The position numbers and the translations under genes were made by a program. The notes beneath the pieces were generated by a model, which saw only the letters and a program-made list of their open reading frames with translations, ran no database searches and was not told the DNA's origin. Below, piece by piece: positions 55,801-64,000 of a stretch of 64,000 nt of DNA (position 1 is its first letter; each line of letters begins with the position of its first letter). The DNA lies in the NCBI GenBank assembly GCA_964059195.1, contig CAXKWD010000005.1, positions 151,495,265 to 151,559,264 on the forward strand. The letters run 5' to 3'. The stretch comes from Ectobius pallidus. Its lineage: Eukaryota > Arthropoda > Insecta > Blattodea > Ectobiidae.

Positions 55801-57947
55801 AACTCTTATGAGAATAGGTGCTTTTAATTATCAGATTATAAGAGGGACTCACGTTTACCAAGAACATGATTCTCTGAGTTAACCATCATGAACATCATAC
55901 AAAGCCAAGTACCATGATCTTTTGGTTTAAGTTGTATTAAATAGGATTCATTATTTCAGACAGTTACTTCTGTCTGTGCACAGAGAGTGCACTTTGGTCC
56001 AATACAATGTGACCAGCTGTTCGCTCGAAAATAAAATCGTTCACTACTACAATATCTATATTGGATTCGATAAATTTTTATTTAATTTTATGTAAATATA
56101 TTGGATTCACTGGTTCTGCTTTCTGTTTAATGTTTTAATATTTTCCAGAGCTTCTCCATTTATGCCAGTTATAATAACGGATCCTCATAGTATCAGTAAA
56201 TTCAAGGCATGTTTTGGTAGGCTACTGTATTCACTAATTATCTCTAGTAAAATTTTCTTCTTTGATAATGTGCTTATGGTCCCAGTGTAGAGAAACAGCT
56301 TTTTGGAGGAAGCTGCCAAGCTTTTAAGTCATGTGGGTCAATTGAGAAGAGAATCATGCGACACAGTTGACCATGTATTCTTCTAAAGCAAAGTTACAAT
56401 AAACTAGGATGAAAAAAAAAAGTCACGACAGTTCATGTAGAAAACACTGTAAAGCGGGATCGGACTTTGTTTTAACACTTTTAAAAAAGTAGAGGCTAAA
56501 AGTTTACATAAAAAATTAAGCAGGGGGAATTTCATTTGACTGGATGGAAAACTAGAAACATACCTATTCCTTTGTAGCAATGAGGAATGGATTGAAAGTA
56601 CCAGGGTTGATAAAAACATGTTTTTTTTAAAAAGAACAAAAAAAACGTTTTTTGTTGTTTAAAACATGTTTTTTTTTGTTTAAAACGTTTTATATGTGAA
56701 CAACAATGTTGGTTGTTTTAAACGTGTTTTTTTAACATTTTTTATGTTTACAACAATGTTGTTTGTTTAAAATTAAGTTTAAATTGTTAATTTTGTTTAA
56801 ATCAGCCATTTTAATGTATAGGGCCTATTATATACATATATATATATATATGTTGAATGTTTAAAACATTTTAAACAATTTATTTTAAACATTTTTTAGC
56901 ATATGTTTATAACACTTTTTAATTGGGTGTTAAATTTAATTATGCAGACAATTTACATTTTGTCAATCCATTGATACCCTGTGCTAAGATGTTCAAGATT
57001 TACGAGTCGTAGACTTAATAGTATTTGAAAATACATTTTGTACCAGTAGTATTTGTTTATGATTAATAAAAAATAATACAAACTACTGTTTCATTACTGC
57101 CTTTACTGCTCAACTGATGATTGACTTTCACCATGCTTTATATGGTCTTAGCCGCCTTACATTATCAAACTTACAAGGGATATCCTACTACAGTGTTGCC
57201 AAATTGACACATTCAATATTTAATATTAATAATCTCTTTCTTTATGGTAGATGGTAGGATGCAGTCAGAAAAAATTCAAATCAATTACTCAAAATCAGAA
57301 ACTGGAAGCTGGCGACAGAGGATAGAGAAGTCTGGAGGAAAAGGACACCAAAGACACCACCTCACATGATTTTCTGGTATTCTGGCCCTAGTTTTTTTTT
57401 TTCTGTTTACAACACTAACAGGGTGTCACTGACTTGACAAAATGTAAATTGTCTTCATAAATAAATATAACACGCAATTAAAAAGTGATTTAAACATATG
57501 CTAAAAAAACATGTTTAAAACGGATTGTTTAAAACGTTTTAAACAAACTTAAAAAAACACAAGCACTTGTTTTAAACACTTGTTTTAAACGTTTTGTTTT
57601 AAACATTCCAACCCTGGAAAGTACAGGATGAAATCATTTACAATGGTACCCAATGTCGCACCATCTAATTTGATGGCTTATAGAATTCTAAACAAAAAAA
57701 TGGATTGTGGAAAAAAGGTTCAATTGCACTGTTTCAGAAATACAGCATCACATGCACACACAATTTGGACAGCTGTAACATACTTACTTTGAATATGGAC
57801 GGTCTGCAGTACAGAAGAAAATAATATATTTCTCACCATTCACTTCATCATGAGCCGCTGTAATTTCCATGTGGAATCTCTGTATTACCTTGTTGATTAA
57901 GGATATTGCTTCTTGTAGTTTTTTAGACGAGTCATCAATATTTTCAT
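43882..57947 (-). CDS. NSMCE1: NSMCE1 homologue (SMC5/6 complex RING-like subunit), four exons, 5' end missing
   Basis: Nse1 pairs with Nse3/MAGE in the SMC5/6 complex and supports DNA repair in the nucleus. Exons in transcript order: 57788-57947 (ENIDDSSKKLQEAISLINKV, EVNGEKYIIFFCTADRPYSK), 52054-52240 (EAKLYTNAELEIFKRVL, SEVERILLKFCNDLWLVQK), 50805-50918 (SLSPLCIAELGPFLEEHF, KCSLCKQLVIQ) and 43882-44061 (GSRCEHCSCMLHNNC, KTPTCPTCENTI). Donors GTAAGTA, GTAAGTG, GTATGTA and acceptors TTTACAG, TTGACAG, TTTCAG, CTTCAG join them in frame. The RING-like C4HC3 pattern is complete across exons 3-4: CSLC, CEHC, H..C and CPTC. The winged-helix region precedes it. The first exon(s), about 35-60 residues in relatives, were not found up to 64 kb. 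Introns of 3 to 7 kb are filled with transposons. It looks functional. Confidence 0.85.
44110..46009. mobile_element. hAT-type element of the same family, inserted in the first
   Basis: The ends TAGGGTTCAGATGTTTATGAC (44110) and ..GTCATAAACATCCGAACCCTA (46009) are flanked by TTCATGAC (44102-44109) and TTCATCAC (46010-46017), a 7 of 8 match. The right 650 bp (45360-46009) is about 80-90 per cent alike, by eye, to 46018-46627 of the outer copy. It carries a further insertion at 44577-45343. No transposase domain is recognisable. Confidence 0.82.
44577..45343. mobile_element. DNA element with long terminal repeats and 6-bp flanking repeat
   Basis: The ends GTTGGTCAAATAAAAAACGT and, inverted, GTCGGTCAAATAAAAAACGT (24-bp match continuing into CGGG) are flanked by TGTTCA at 44571-44576 and 45344-45349. 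An 85-codon frame (44775-45032) reads TNANVRESVVRAVIDLHFSV, SEAARRFHI, which looks like a helix-turn-helix (EAARRF..). It may be the start of a transposase or an N-terminal relic. The superfamily is not settled. Confidence 0.65.
46636..48098. other. NSMCE1 intron DNA without assigned content
   Basis: AT-rich with T-runs (46826-46870). A GGGTCCCGGGTTCTATTCCCA near 47025 resembles a pol III B box but has no tRNA-like partner. No coding block was identified. Confidence 0.4.
48099..48810. mobile_element. Foldback element, two arms of about 330 bp
   Basis: The left end CAGTGAGTCCCACGCAATAG and right end, inverted, CAGTGAGTCCCACGCAAGAG begin arms that stay complementary through GCGTGAAAGAAA (right arm about 48557) to a centre near 48450. 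Almost the entire 712 bp can fold into one hairpin. No target duplication is clear. A second, truncated copy lies at 58397-59652. Confidence 0.85.
48811..49499. other. NSMCE1 intron DNA without assigned content
   Basis: No repeat or coding signal could be supported here. Confidence 0.4.
49500..49735 (-). mobile_element. tRNA-derived SINE (family C), minus orientation
   Basis: On the minus strand the head reads GGTGAGTTGGTAGCATGACT (A box TGGTAGCATG) and GGCCCTGGTTCAATTCCTGG (B box GGTTCAATTCC). A body of about 160 bp follows and the tail is CATCATCATCTATGC plus T-run. The tRNA-like spacing between boxes is kept. The target duplication was not resolved. It is a third SINE family, distinct from those at 21499 and 24306. 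Confidence 0.75.
50181..50732. mobile_element. hAT-type MITE, 552 bp, perfect 8-bp target duplication
   Basis: The ends CAGTGATGGGAA and, inverted, CAGTGATGGGAAGTAATTGA are flanked by ACAGTGGA at 50173-50180 and 50733-50740. Many copies of AATTAC/GTAATT fill the subterminal regions at both ends, typical binding-site clusters of hAT elements. Non-coding. It ends 63 bp short of the NSMCE1 exon 3 donor. Confidence 0.92.
50955..51780. repeat. Diverged direct repeats in NSMCE1 intron 2
   Basis: CAGACCTTAAA..GCCATTTTGAATGTTTT..AGAATxGGA..CTTTTTGGAATATTT..CGGTTAGAGGCTA occurs at about 50961-51053 and 51436-51531. The follow-on AAGTTTCTxGCTCAT recurs near 51080 and 51735. These are copies of one unidentified repeat. 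Confidence 0.6.
52468..52688. repeat. Foldback hairpin, about 221 bp
   Basis: The left arm TATATCGTCGTTGATACTGA and the right arm, inverted, TATATCGTCGTTGATACTGC match for about 60 bp (through ACGTCGTAxGTAAAAAA). The spacer contains GTGATCAAAATGA twice. It is probably a small foldback MITE in NSMCE1 intron 1. Confidence 0.8.
52806..53006. repeat. Foldback hairpin, about 200 bp
   Basis: The arms CATTAACTTAAACTTTAAAA and, inverted, CATTAACTTAATAAACTTTA stay complementary through CTTCACACATTAATG, TAAATAC and GACGCACG (about 80 bp). The loop of about 45 bp has GATGGCCTTGCCATC, itself palindromic. It is a different family from the hairpin at 52468. Confidence 0.82.
53242..54660. mobile_element. 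hAT-type element with GC-rich ends, split by a mariner
   Basis: The ends CATATATGGGCAACGCCCGG and, inverted, CAGGTATGGGCAACCTTTGG are flanked by perfect CTATAAGA (53234-53241 and 54661-54668). GGCCCGCGGGCC-like subterminal motifs (GCCCGCGG) lie near the left end and GGCCCGCGAC near 54597. Apart from the mariner it is about 520 bp and non-coding. Confidence 0.92.
53637..54536 (+). mobile_element. Foldback-type mariner: 3' half plus inverted copy of the 3' end
   Basis: The ends CAGGGTGTGGCATTTATCAT and, inverted, CAGGGTGCGGCATATAAAGT are flanked by TA. The left 240 bp is an inverted copy of the right end, including coding sequence up to GCAAGACACCACAC, so the normal 5' half is missing. Between the arms (from about 53880) the transposase C-terminal half reads RPLHSPKVVVWCAIAAQGII, GLWFQQDGV (second Asp), a stop and shift near 54115, SPDLTAPDFFLW (third Asp) and CVKVNRGHLKEIIFKK to 54428. 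It is related to, but distinct from, the DD41D element at 17543. Dead. Confidence 0.88.
54745..54929 (-). mobile_element. hAT-like terminal fragment, same family as 58801-59620
   Basis: On the minus strand it starts TAGGGACCATATTTTTTGGT and follows the first 180 bp of the element at 58801 (TAGGGGCCGTATTTTTTGGT), sharing GTAACA..AATAAG, AAATTTTA, CTTAGCTA.ATTT and TGAATCCA.GAAAT. The other end is missing. Confidence 0.7.
54930..56593. other. NSMCE1 intron 1 DNA without assigned content
   Basis: A/T-rich with AAATAAATAA runs (55388-55420) and a GAAA microsatellite (55780-55800). No element ends or coding blocks could be supported. Confidence 0.4.
56602..57616. mobile_element. hAT-type element with GTTTAAAAC subterminal repeats, 1015 bp
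   Basis: The ends CAGGGTTGATAAAAACATG and, inverted, CAGGGTTGGAATGTTTAAAA are flanked by perfect GAAAGTAC (56594-56601 and 57617-57624). Both subterminal regions hold many TTTAAAAC/ACATGTTT copies, about a dozen on each side, likely transposase binding sites. The central part has no recognisable transposase. It lies in NSMCE1 intron 1, 170 bp from the exon at 57788. Confidence 0.92.
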
Positions 57948-58396
57948 CTGTAAAAAAGCATATCTGAGGTAAAACTCACATATCTTCATCTGCCCAAATA
58001 AAAGTATATAAGTTAATATATAATATATTCGGTAGCGTTCTCTTCATGTTATTGCAAAGAGTGCAAATTGAGAGTGGGTGGCTTATAACTACCCTTCAGA
58101 GAATTTTTAAGAAAAACATGTTTCAAATAAGTTTTAGCCCTTTGTATAAACACTCCATGTACAAAATTAAAGAAAATCGTGAACAAAATTTTTTTCATGT
58201 AAAGGCCCCTTAAAAATACTGGAAAGGAAAGTTGTCTCCAATCTTCATGCACATCCTCAGAAGGTACCTAACCCAAATACAAAATGTTATTTTCATACTG
58301 GAAGAAAAACATTGAGGATTTTCTGAAATATGAAGATATTTGTTCTAGATTTATGTATATACCCTATAGTGTTAATATATATATAGATATATATAG
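57948..58396. other. DNA upstream of the first detected NSMCE1 exon
   Basis: Intronic if the gene continues. A TATATAGATATATA stretch lies at 58375-58395. No upstream exon with a suitable donor was identified. Confidence 0.4.
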
Positions 58397-59652
58397 ATGG
58401 AGTTAATTTCTCTTGTGATATTGTCTTTAAATTCTTCTAACGTAAGGGAAATTGACCTATGCACTTTACTTTTCAAGTTTCCCTATAAATAATAGTCACA
58501 TACTTTTAGAAGAATTACTTAAAGACAATATCACAAGAGAAATTAACTGTCTCGGAAGCTGAACTTATGCGCGTGAAAGAAAATTTCCTAAAAAGGTGCC
58601 AGTGTTGTGTGGATGCAAGAGGAGAACATTTCCAGCATCTCTTGTGATGAGGTAGGTGGTTATTTTTCATTGTAATTCAAACTGTAAATGTGAGAACCTG
58701 AATCATTACACCGATCGTGGCTTTATTTGTGTAGATATTTCACCCGATTGCTCGGGAGTTGGAGTTGTGCCTGCGGCGACGCAGAAACCCTTGTCATTGG
58801 TAGGGGCCGTATTTTTTGGTAACAACGATAAGCGCAAAATTTTATAAAAACAACCTCCCTTAGCTATATTTAGCTTTTATATGCTTAAAATACCAATATG
58901 AACCAAATTGAATCCACGAAATATCGCGAAATTTACTCGATTCCGCGAAATGTGTCTATAAGCGCGAAATATGCCCCTTCTGTCCGTAAAGTGAGAAATG
59001 AGCACGAAAATGTGCCTTAAAATCACAATATTGTGTTTTGGTGTACTGTATTTTTTATTTCTTAACAGCATGCTTTTTTTCTGCTGTTTCTGTGGCTGTC
59101 GAAGATTTACAGATATATCGATTACAAAGATTGCAGAATTTACGCAAAGATTGTCTGTGACCTGGTTTGTACTATTGAGTAGGCCTACACTCCTTTCCTG
59201 CTATGTCTTTGCCAAGTTAGCGATGTCTATGATCGATTACAGCAGAAGAGTGTATGGGTAGAATGTTTGCTACTTGTATTCAACAGATTTCGTCTTTTAT
59301 CCACAGTGGTATGGTTGGCACTTATGTTTGCAAATGGCTATCTGATGGTGTTTAGTAGAAATTGCGATAATATTTATGGTCATTATATTTGAACATTAAC
59401 TCTAATCATGCCTAAAGCGAAAGTTACTTCAGTTCTTACAAGGGCAGAAGAATATAGAAAAAAGGGGGGTGTTAGTTCATGTAAATAAAGAACCAAAGTT
59501 TATCATTGCGCAATGTTCCCATTGTAGTATAAGTAATTTATTTCACGAAATACCCACCGAAATAGAAGGAAGTTAACACCGAAATCAACCATTTTATTTC
59601 ACCAATAAACCAGGGCCCTAGTCATTGGCCAACTCTTGCATGCGACTCACTG
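58397..59652. mobile_element. Second, 5'-truncated copy of the foldback element, split by a hAT element
   Basis: From the centre of the palindrome onward (GTTAATTTCTCTTGTGATAT) it matches 48370-48810, including GCGTGAAAGAAAATTTCC and CGACGCAGAAACCC, and ends GCATGCGACTCACTG at 59652. The left arm is mostly missing. A hAT element sits at 58801-59620 within GTCATTGG. Confidence 0.85.
58801..59620 (+). mobile_element. hAT-like element, 820 bp, perfect 8-bp target duplication, ZnF-like relic
   Basis: The ends TAGGGGCC and, inverted, TAGGGCCC are flanked by GTCATTGG at 58793-58800 and 59621-59628. GCGAAAT and CGCGAAAT motifs repeat near the left end. A short frame from 59408 begins MPKAKVTSVLTRAEEYRKKG and, after a shift, has KEPKFIIAQCSHCSISN. 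This recalls the BED/CGGBP1-like N-terminus found in some hAT transposases (weak). The rest of the transposase is deleted. Confidence 0.85.
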
Positions 59653-61170
59653 TATTTGGAGCATGGGGTACATGGGGTACCATCTATCAATTTGAAGCTG
59701 ACTTCCTACAACAACTTGGAATAGATAAGTCACCTCATAACTATCACAGAAACTATAATACCTGATTCTGTTGAAATAATTCAATATCATATTTATGGGA
59801 ACATGCACTGAATCTCTACAGGACACATAACAAAAACAAAAATTACGTTATACTGTTATTCATTGGCCTTCATGGCTTGAATGATAAGCTGTGCGTTAGA
59901 ACAACTTGTGTGTACAAGCAGCTCCATTGTTCTTTTTTGCATTAAATGGTTTCTTCTTCCTTCTTGTAAAGAAAAAAGTATGTTTTATAAGGAAACTGTA
60001 CGGGCAAGCTGAGAGCAAGCGGACTGTATGACAAGATTCATAGGGCGTAACACTTCTTGAAATTGAGACTTAAACTATAAATAGATAAGCCAAACTTGCC
60101 CAATACATTTTAGATAAATTTCTCTGGTATGTAACAATTTATTGTCACAACAACAATACATACATCATGCTCAGTTCATAAATTCTTGATTTCTTGGACG
60201 TGTATAATATTATTATTCATAAACACTGATGAACTTGTAGATATCACAATGTTTAATACAAATTCCTTTGTTAAAGGTCATAAATATCTTTGAGATGGCT
60301 CAATCAGTTTGATCAAAACCACAAATATATTAGTTCAATGATGAAAATACGTCCAAATTGTTCCTCAAATAAATTAGGTAGTAAATGACGTACCTTTGAA
60401 TTGATTAATACCACCTTTTGATAGTTGGTACAGATGCTAGCCTGAGATCTTGCAACGCCAACACCAAAATGAAGAAGACCCGTTGAATCACACGATGGGT
60501 GATAATAGTCCTTAAATCGTTCGTAGTCTTCAGAATCAATAAGGCATATGAAACCTTAATGTGAATCGAAGAGCTGATTGCTTCAGCTATTGAAAGTAAA
60601 CCACCAGATCTATCTGATAGGTAAAGATTGGCATTGATAAGCCAAGAAGAAAACTCATGTCCTTATGAGTAGTAGTTGAATTGATTACAACGAAGAATAG
60701 GCATTTAAAGCCTAGAAAAACTAATGTCTTTATGAGACACAGTTAACTTGAATCGATGAAGAAGGAGAAAAGCTAAAGATAAACCTTATTGGCTATCAAA
60801 ACAATATAATAAAAATCTCCAGTCTCTGATTGGATGCAAGACATAAAAAGAATAATTTTGATATTACAATACCCATACATAACAACTGTTTGAAATTCAT
60901 TTGTTCAAATAAATAAAAAACAAGATAGCAAGCAAGGCCTGCTAAAAACGAATTACAGAAGCATGACCTACTAAACTAAAACATAACGGAACATATTGCC
61001 CGCAAATTATGACACTTGAGGCATAATTTAAAATTACATGTGGAGTTATGTTTAAAAAAATAAATAAATTAAAGAAGAGAGGGAAAGAAAAAAAAAGAAA
61101 AAACAAACATGAGAACAAATAATTGAAATGAATTGAAAAACATGAAAGCAGAGAATGACTGAATCATTCG
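59653..61170 (-). other. Probable 3' region of the BEL/Pao element and flank
   Basis: It follows directly after the minus-strand gag-protease frame. On that strand a TGTTATGTATGGGTATTG at about 60885 could begin a 3' LTR, but its end and a matching 5' LTR (outside the window) cannot be checked. No coding block was seen. Repeated phrases such as CATAAGGACATGAG/CATAAAGACATTAG occur around 60650-60740. Confidence 0.3.
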
Positions 61171-63927
61171 TCATCTTCTGAGAATGGCATTGGTGCCAAA
61201 TTGACAATTGGTTGCACATAAAGATTCGTGGCAGTACGAACCTTTGCAACTTGAACCAGACTGACCCCGCAAGGGTGAATTTGTCATGGTGTTTGAAATC
61301 CTTAACGCTGGGTGGTAAGTTTTGATGTAGTCGGAATTCCCGTTGGAAACCTGACCAACGGATTCCATATGTCCCAATTTCAAGTGCTTGGACATAGAAT
61401 TCCTGTAAGCCTTAGCTAATACAGGATTAGAAAGAGAATGTCCCTTAAGAGACGTCAATCTTGAACTCGCTTGGCGAGATGCATTAGAAACCCTTTGCAG
61501 GTTTGAACTTACTAAGGCTGAATAATGCATATCTAAGGTATTAGATTGGCAGGATAAATCATTAGGAAGTCCATTGCTAAAGTCCTTAGATTTATGAAGT
61601 GTAAGTTTGTTGGACCTACGAACAGACAACCTGGGAGAGGAAGGTTGGGGCAGCTTGCCCGCAAAGTACCAACCCAGTTGAGAGTTATGAATGATGGGTA
61701 GGTTAGGAGCAGAAATATTACCCACACAATCAATTTGCGAGAAAACCTCAACACCCAACACCAAATCTACAGAATTAGGTGTGTTGAAGTCGGGATTGGC
61801 CAGTTGAAGGTTAGGCGGAATGTTCCAGTTAGTGATATTAATTGGAGATCTTGGAAGTTTCGACTCTGAAATCTCCGGAACAACAAGAGCAACAGTATTA
61901 CAAAACCAACGAGTTGTTCGAGACCTGATTTCTATAGAAGCAAGCTTATGGGTGCTTACTTTAGACGATAGTATTCCAGTCAGCCTTGCTTGCTGCTGAC
62001 AAGGGGATAGTTTTAAATGTTTAAACAGCCTTTCACTGATTAAGTTGCAATCAGAGCCGCTATCTAAGAGGGCAGTGGCCTCTACGGGTTGACCATACTT
62101 GTTTATCACAAACACATTTGCAGTAGGAAGTAAGCAGCCTTGATGATTATGAGAGGCTGACATAATCCCTGCAGTATTAGATATTTGTGACTCGTTCTGA
62201 GCACTATAATCGTGAAGAAGAGTACTATGTTTCTCTCCACACACTCTGCAAGAGAACGAGCTGCAAGCCTTGGTATGTCCTCTTGAAGAGTAACATACAC
62301 GACATAAATGGTTAGTCCTGACAAAATTGCTACGGCTTGCAAGACTCATTGCTTTGAAAACATCACATTGGTAGACTTGATGTGAATCCTTTTTGCAACA
62401 AATACATTTGTTGACAAACTGAGCTGATTTGCTCTTAGCCGATATAGGTTGCGAATTCTGTGAAGTTGAAGGCTGATTTTTTAGAGCTGAATCCGTCATT
62501 TGCAAGACTCGGACTCTAGTCTCCAGAAACTTAAGTAGTTCCTTGAGTTCAGGCAGTCTGTCTGATTTCAGCGATGATTCCCATTCTCTAATAATATGAA
62601 CTGGGAGTTTGTCTAAGATCATTTTAGAAATAATTAAGTCGGATAAATCGACATTAGTATTTAAAGAGTGCAATGCATGCACCGTGCTTATGAAATGATC
62701 TATAAATCTTTGCAGAGAATCTGCAGAATTCTTTTCAAGAGAAGGAGGTGAAAATAATTTGTCAATGTGACTATTAGCAATCAGACGATTGTTGTCAAAT
62801 CTTTCTGACAACGTTTCCCAGGCTACATCAAATGTAGCTGAGGATACAGGAATATTCTGTATTACAGTCATGACTTCTGGCGATAAGCATGATTTGAGAT
62901 ATTGGAACTTGTCCATGTTAGAAATATGCTTATGTTGAATGACAAGGGAATAGAATGTATCCCTGAACTCAATCCACAAGGCAGGATCGCCTGTGAATTG
63001 AGGAAGACGGATCTCGGGAAGTTTTGGGAGTGAAGGAGTCAATTCTGTAGATGACTGGTGGACTACAGAAGCTGAGACCTGATCAGGGTCATAGAACTGT
63101 TTATTTTTAGCAATAGCACCATTTAGTAGACCTATTGCTTTATGAAAAGTAGTTTCGACTTCTTGACTTTGAAGTTTAATGACTTCAGTCACTTCTTGTG
63201 GTCTGACTTGAGAGAAATTAATCTTATATTGATTAAATGTAGCTTCGAATGCATTGCGCATACTGACAGCTTCAAAATATGAAGCTTCGTCTCTAATGTA
63301 TAAAGTCTGAATAGACTGAACGTAATTAAAAAACTGAGCTGCTACAATATCAACAGAAGCTAATTTATCCATAGATTCAGCTTGAGCAGCTTCTTGACTA
63401 GCCCTAGCTTCTGATTCTGCTAATTCTAATTTAGTCCTAGCTTCTGATTCTGCTAATTCTAATTTAGTCCTAGCTTCTATTTCTGCAATTTCTAGTCTGG
63501 TCCTAGCTTCTGTCTCTGCAATTTCTAGTCTAGTCCTAGCTTCTGCTTCTGCAGCTTCTTGCCTAAGTTTAGCATCTGCTTCTGCAGCTTCTTGTCTAAG
63601 TTTAGCATCTGCTTCTTGTTTAAGTTTAGCCTCATAGGCTACAATTAAGGAGTCAATATGAGATATGGCTGAAAAGACAGATTGCTCAATATCTTCTCTA
63701 TAATCTGCTTCAGCTTCTGAATACTCTACTTGGTCAATCAGAGACTGAATATCTTCATATTTGATCAGGACTTCATTAAACTTAGCCTTACGAGCTATAA
63801 TTTCTTTATGCGATTTATCATCAAGATCTGCGAATGATAGAAAGGTATTGACGTGGCGAGTGATCTGAGCCTTTATAGGAGTTCTCTTGGCTTTAAGAGC
63901 ATTAATGTTCAACTCCTGATTAGCCAT
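61171..63927 (-). CDS. BEL/Pao gag-protease polyprotein, 918 aa, pol truncated
   Basis: From ATG 63927: an N-terminal helical region, then residues about 96-180 made of 11-12-residue repeats (ARTRLEIAETE, ARTKLELAESE, LRQEAAEAD) forming a long charged coiled coil. About residue 305 onward is the DUF1759 gag domain (LPEIRLPQFTGDPALWIEFR), and CCHC/Cys-rich fingers (CICCKKDSHQVYQC, CRVCYSSRGHTKAC, CRVCGEKHSTLLH) lie at about 505-575. DUF1758 retropepsin follows with ALLDSGSDCNLISE near residue 620 and SVDLVLGVEVFSQID. After the linker (LKLGHMESVGQVS) the frame passes into scrambled early-RT sequence and stops at 61171. RT, RNase H and integrase are absent, so the copy is internally deleted or truncated although gag-protease is fully open. 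Confidence 0.88.
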   Translation of the reverse strand: MANQELNINALKAKRTPIKAQITRHVNTFLSFADLDDKSHKEIIARKAKFNEVLIKYEDIQSLIDQVEYSEAEADYREDIEQSVFSAISHIDSLIVAYEAKLKQEADAKLRQEAAEADAKLRQEAAEAEARTRLEIAETEARTRLEIAEIEARTKLELAESEARTKLELAESEARASQEAAQAESMDKLASVDIVAAQFFNYVQSIQTLYIRDEASYFEAVSMRNAFEATFNQYKINFSQVRPQEVTEVIKLQSQEVETTFHKAIGLLNGAIAKNKQFYDPDQVSASVVHQSSTELTPSLPKLPEIRLPQFTGDPALWIEFRDTFYSLVIQHKHISNMDKFQYLKSCLSPEVMTVIQNIPVSSATFDVAWETLSERFDNNRLIANSHIDKLFSPPSLEKNSADSLQRFIDHFISTVHALHSLNTNVDLSDLIISKMILDKLPVHIIREWESSLKSDRLPELKELLKFLETRVRVLQMTDSALKNQPSTSQNSQPISAKSKSAQFVNKCICCKKDSHQVYQCDVFKAMSLASRSNFVRTNHLCRVCYSSRGHTKACSSFSCRVCGEKHSTLLHDYSAQNESQISNTAGIMSASHNHQGCLLPTANVFVINKYGQPVEATALLDSGSDCNLISERLFKHLKLSPCQQQARLTGILSSKVSTHKLASIEIRSRTTRWFCNTVALVVPEISESKLPRSPINITNWNIPPNLQLANPDFNTPNSVDLVLGVEVFSQIDCVGNISAPNLPIIHNSQLGWYFAGKLPQPSSPRLSVRRSNKLTLHKSKDFSNGLPNDLSCQSNTLDMHYSALVSSNLQRVSNASRQASSRLTSLKGHSLSNPVLAKAYRNSMSKHLKLGHMESVGQVSNGNSDYIKTYHPALRISNTMTNSPLRGQSGSSCKGSYCHESLCATNCQFGTNAILRR

Positions 63928-64000
63928 CTCTTTAGATTTACAGCACAGATTACAATGAATATCAATAATTGCCCGCTCTTAGGGCCCAAATGACAATAAA
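63928..64000 (-). other. Leader of the BEL/Pao element at the window edge
   Basis: On the minus strand this 73-bp leader holds TTTGGGCCCTAAGAGCGGGC, where a primer binding site would be expected after the 5' LTR. The LTR itself lies beyond the window, so this is positional inference. Confidence 0.35.

Noticed and set aside
60388..60490. Possible first NSMCE1 exon ending at a donor-like GGTACGT on the minus strand
   Set aside because: The encoded residues do not resemble the Nse1 N-terminus and the region is probably BEL/Pao 3' sequence.
1..64000. Prokaryote-type systems (operons, CRISPR arrays, defence islands, phage)
   Set aside because: No ribosome-binding-site-led gene clusters or spacer arrays; gene structure is intron-containing and the repeats are eukaryotic transposons.

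Overview
This is a eukaryotic, AT-rich genomic window. It reads as a transposon graveyard from an arthropod, most likely an insect with a large genome. The evidence is the mix of elements (mariner/Tc1, hAT, PIF/Harbinger, pogo/Tigger-like, BEL/Pao, Ty3/gypsy, non-LTR retrotransposons, tRNA-derived SINEs), GT..AG introns several kb long, and one animal-type host gene. A cockroach/termite-like host is a guess only. There are no operons, CRISPR arrays, rRNA genes or free-standing tRNA genes.

Host gene: the one convincing cellular gene is a minus-strand NSMCE1 homologue (Nse1, the RING-like subunit of the SMC5/6 complex). Four coding exons lie at 57788-57947, 52054-52240, 50805-50918 and 43882-44061, joined in frame by canonical splice sites. 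The first exon(s) are not identified. Its introns hold most of the hAT, mariner and foldback elements between 44 and 57 kb.

Layout. 0-9 kb: diffuse repeats, a pogo-like transposase tail, a decayed BEL/Pao fragment with a candidate LTR, a 174-bp tandem array and a hAT MITE with perfect target duplication. 10-12 kb: Harbinger remnants (HARBI1-like nuclease and Myb-like partner). 13-19.4 kb: a 4 x 537-bp tandem array fused to a deleted mariner, a second decayed mariner, then an apparently intact DD41D mariner inside a dead LINE. 20-24.6 kb: two LINE fragments, a mariner fragment, another HARBI1 fragment and two SINEs. 24.6-29.6 kb: a mariner split by a Harbinger element, itself hosting hAT elements that host further MITEs. 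30.4-43.7 kb: a pogo/Tigger-like transposon split by an 11-kb gypsy retrotransposon, whose pol is split by a SINE and by a 1.2-kb LTR-like insertion. 44-60 kb: NSMCE1 exons among nested hAT elements, foldbacks, a SINE and a foldback-type mariner. 61-64 kb: gag-protease of a BEL/Pao element on the minus strand, running off the window edge.

The genes do not form a pathway. What links them is insertion history: target duplications and terminal repeats let the order of nesting be read directly. The best candidates for current or recent activity are the DD41D mariner (single open reading frame, near-perfect terminal repeats, TA duplication) and the gypsy element (LTRs differing by about 14 substitutions and one 9-bp gap by eye), although the gypsy pol is now broken.
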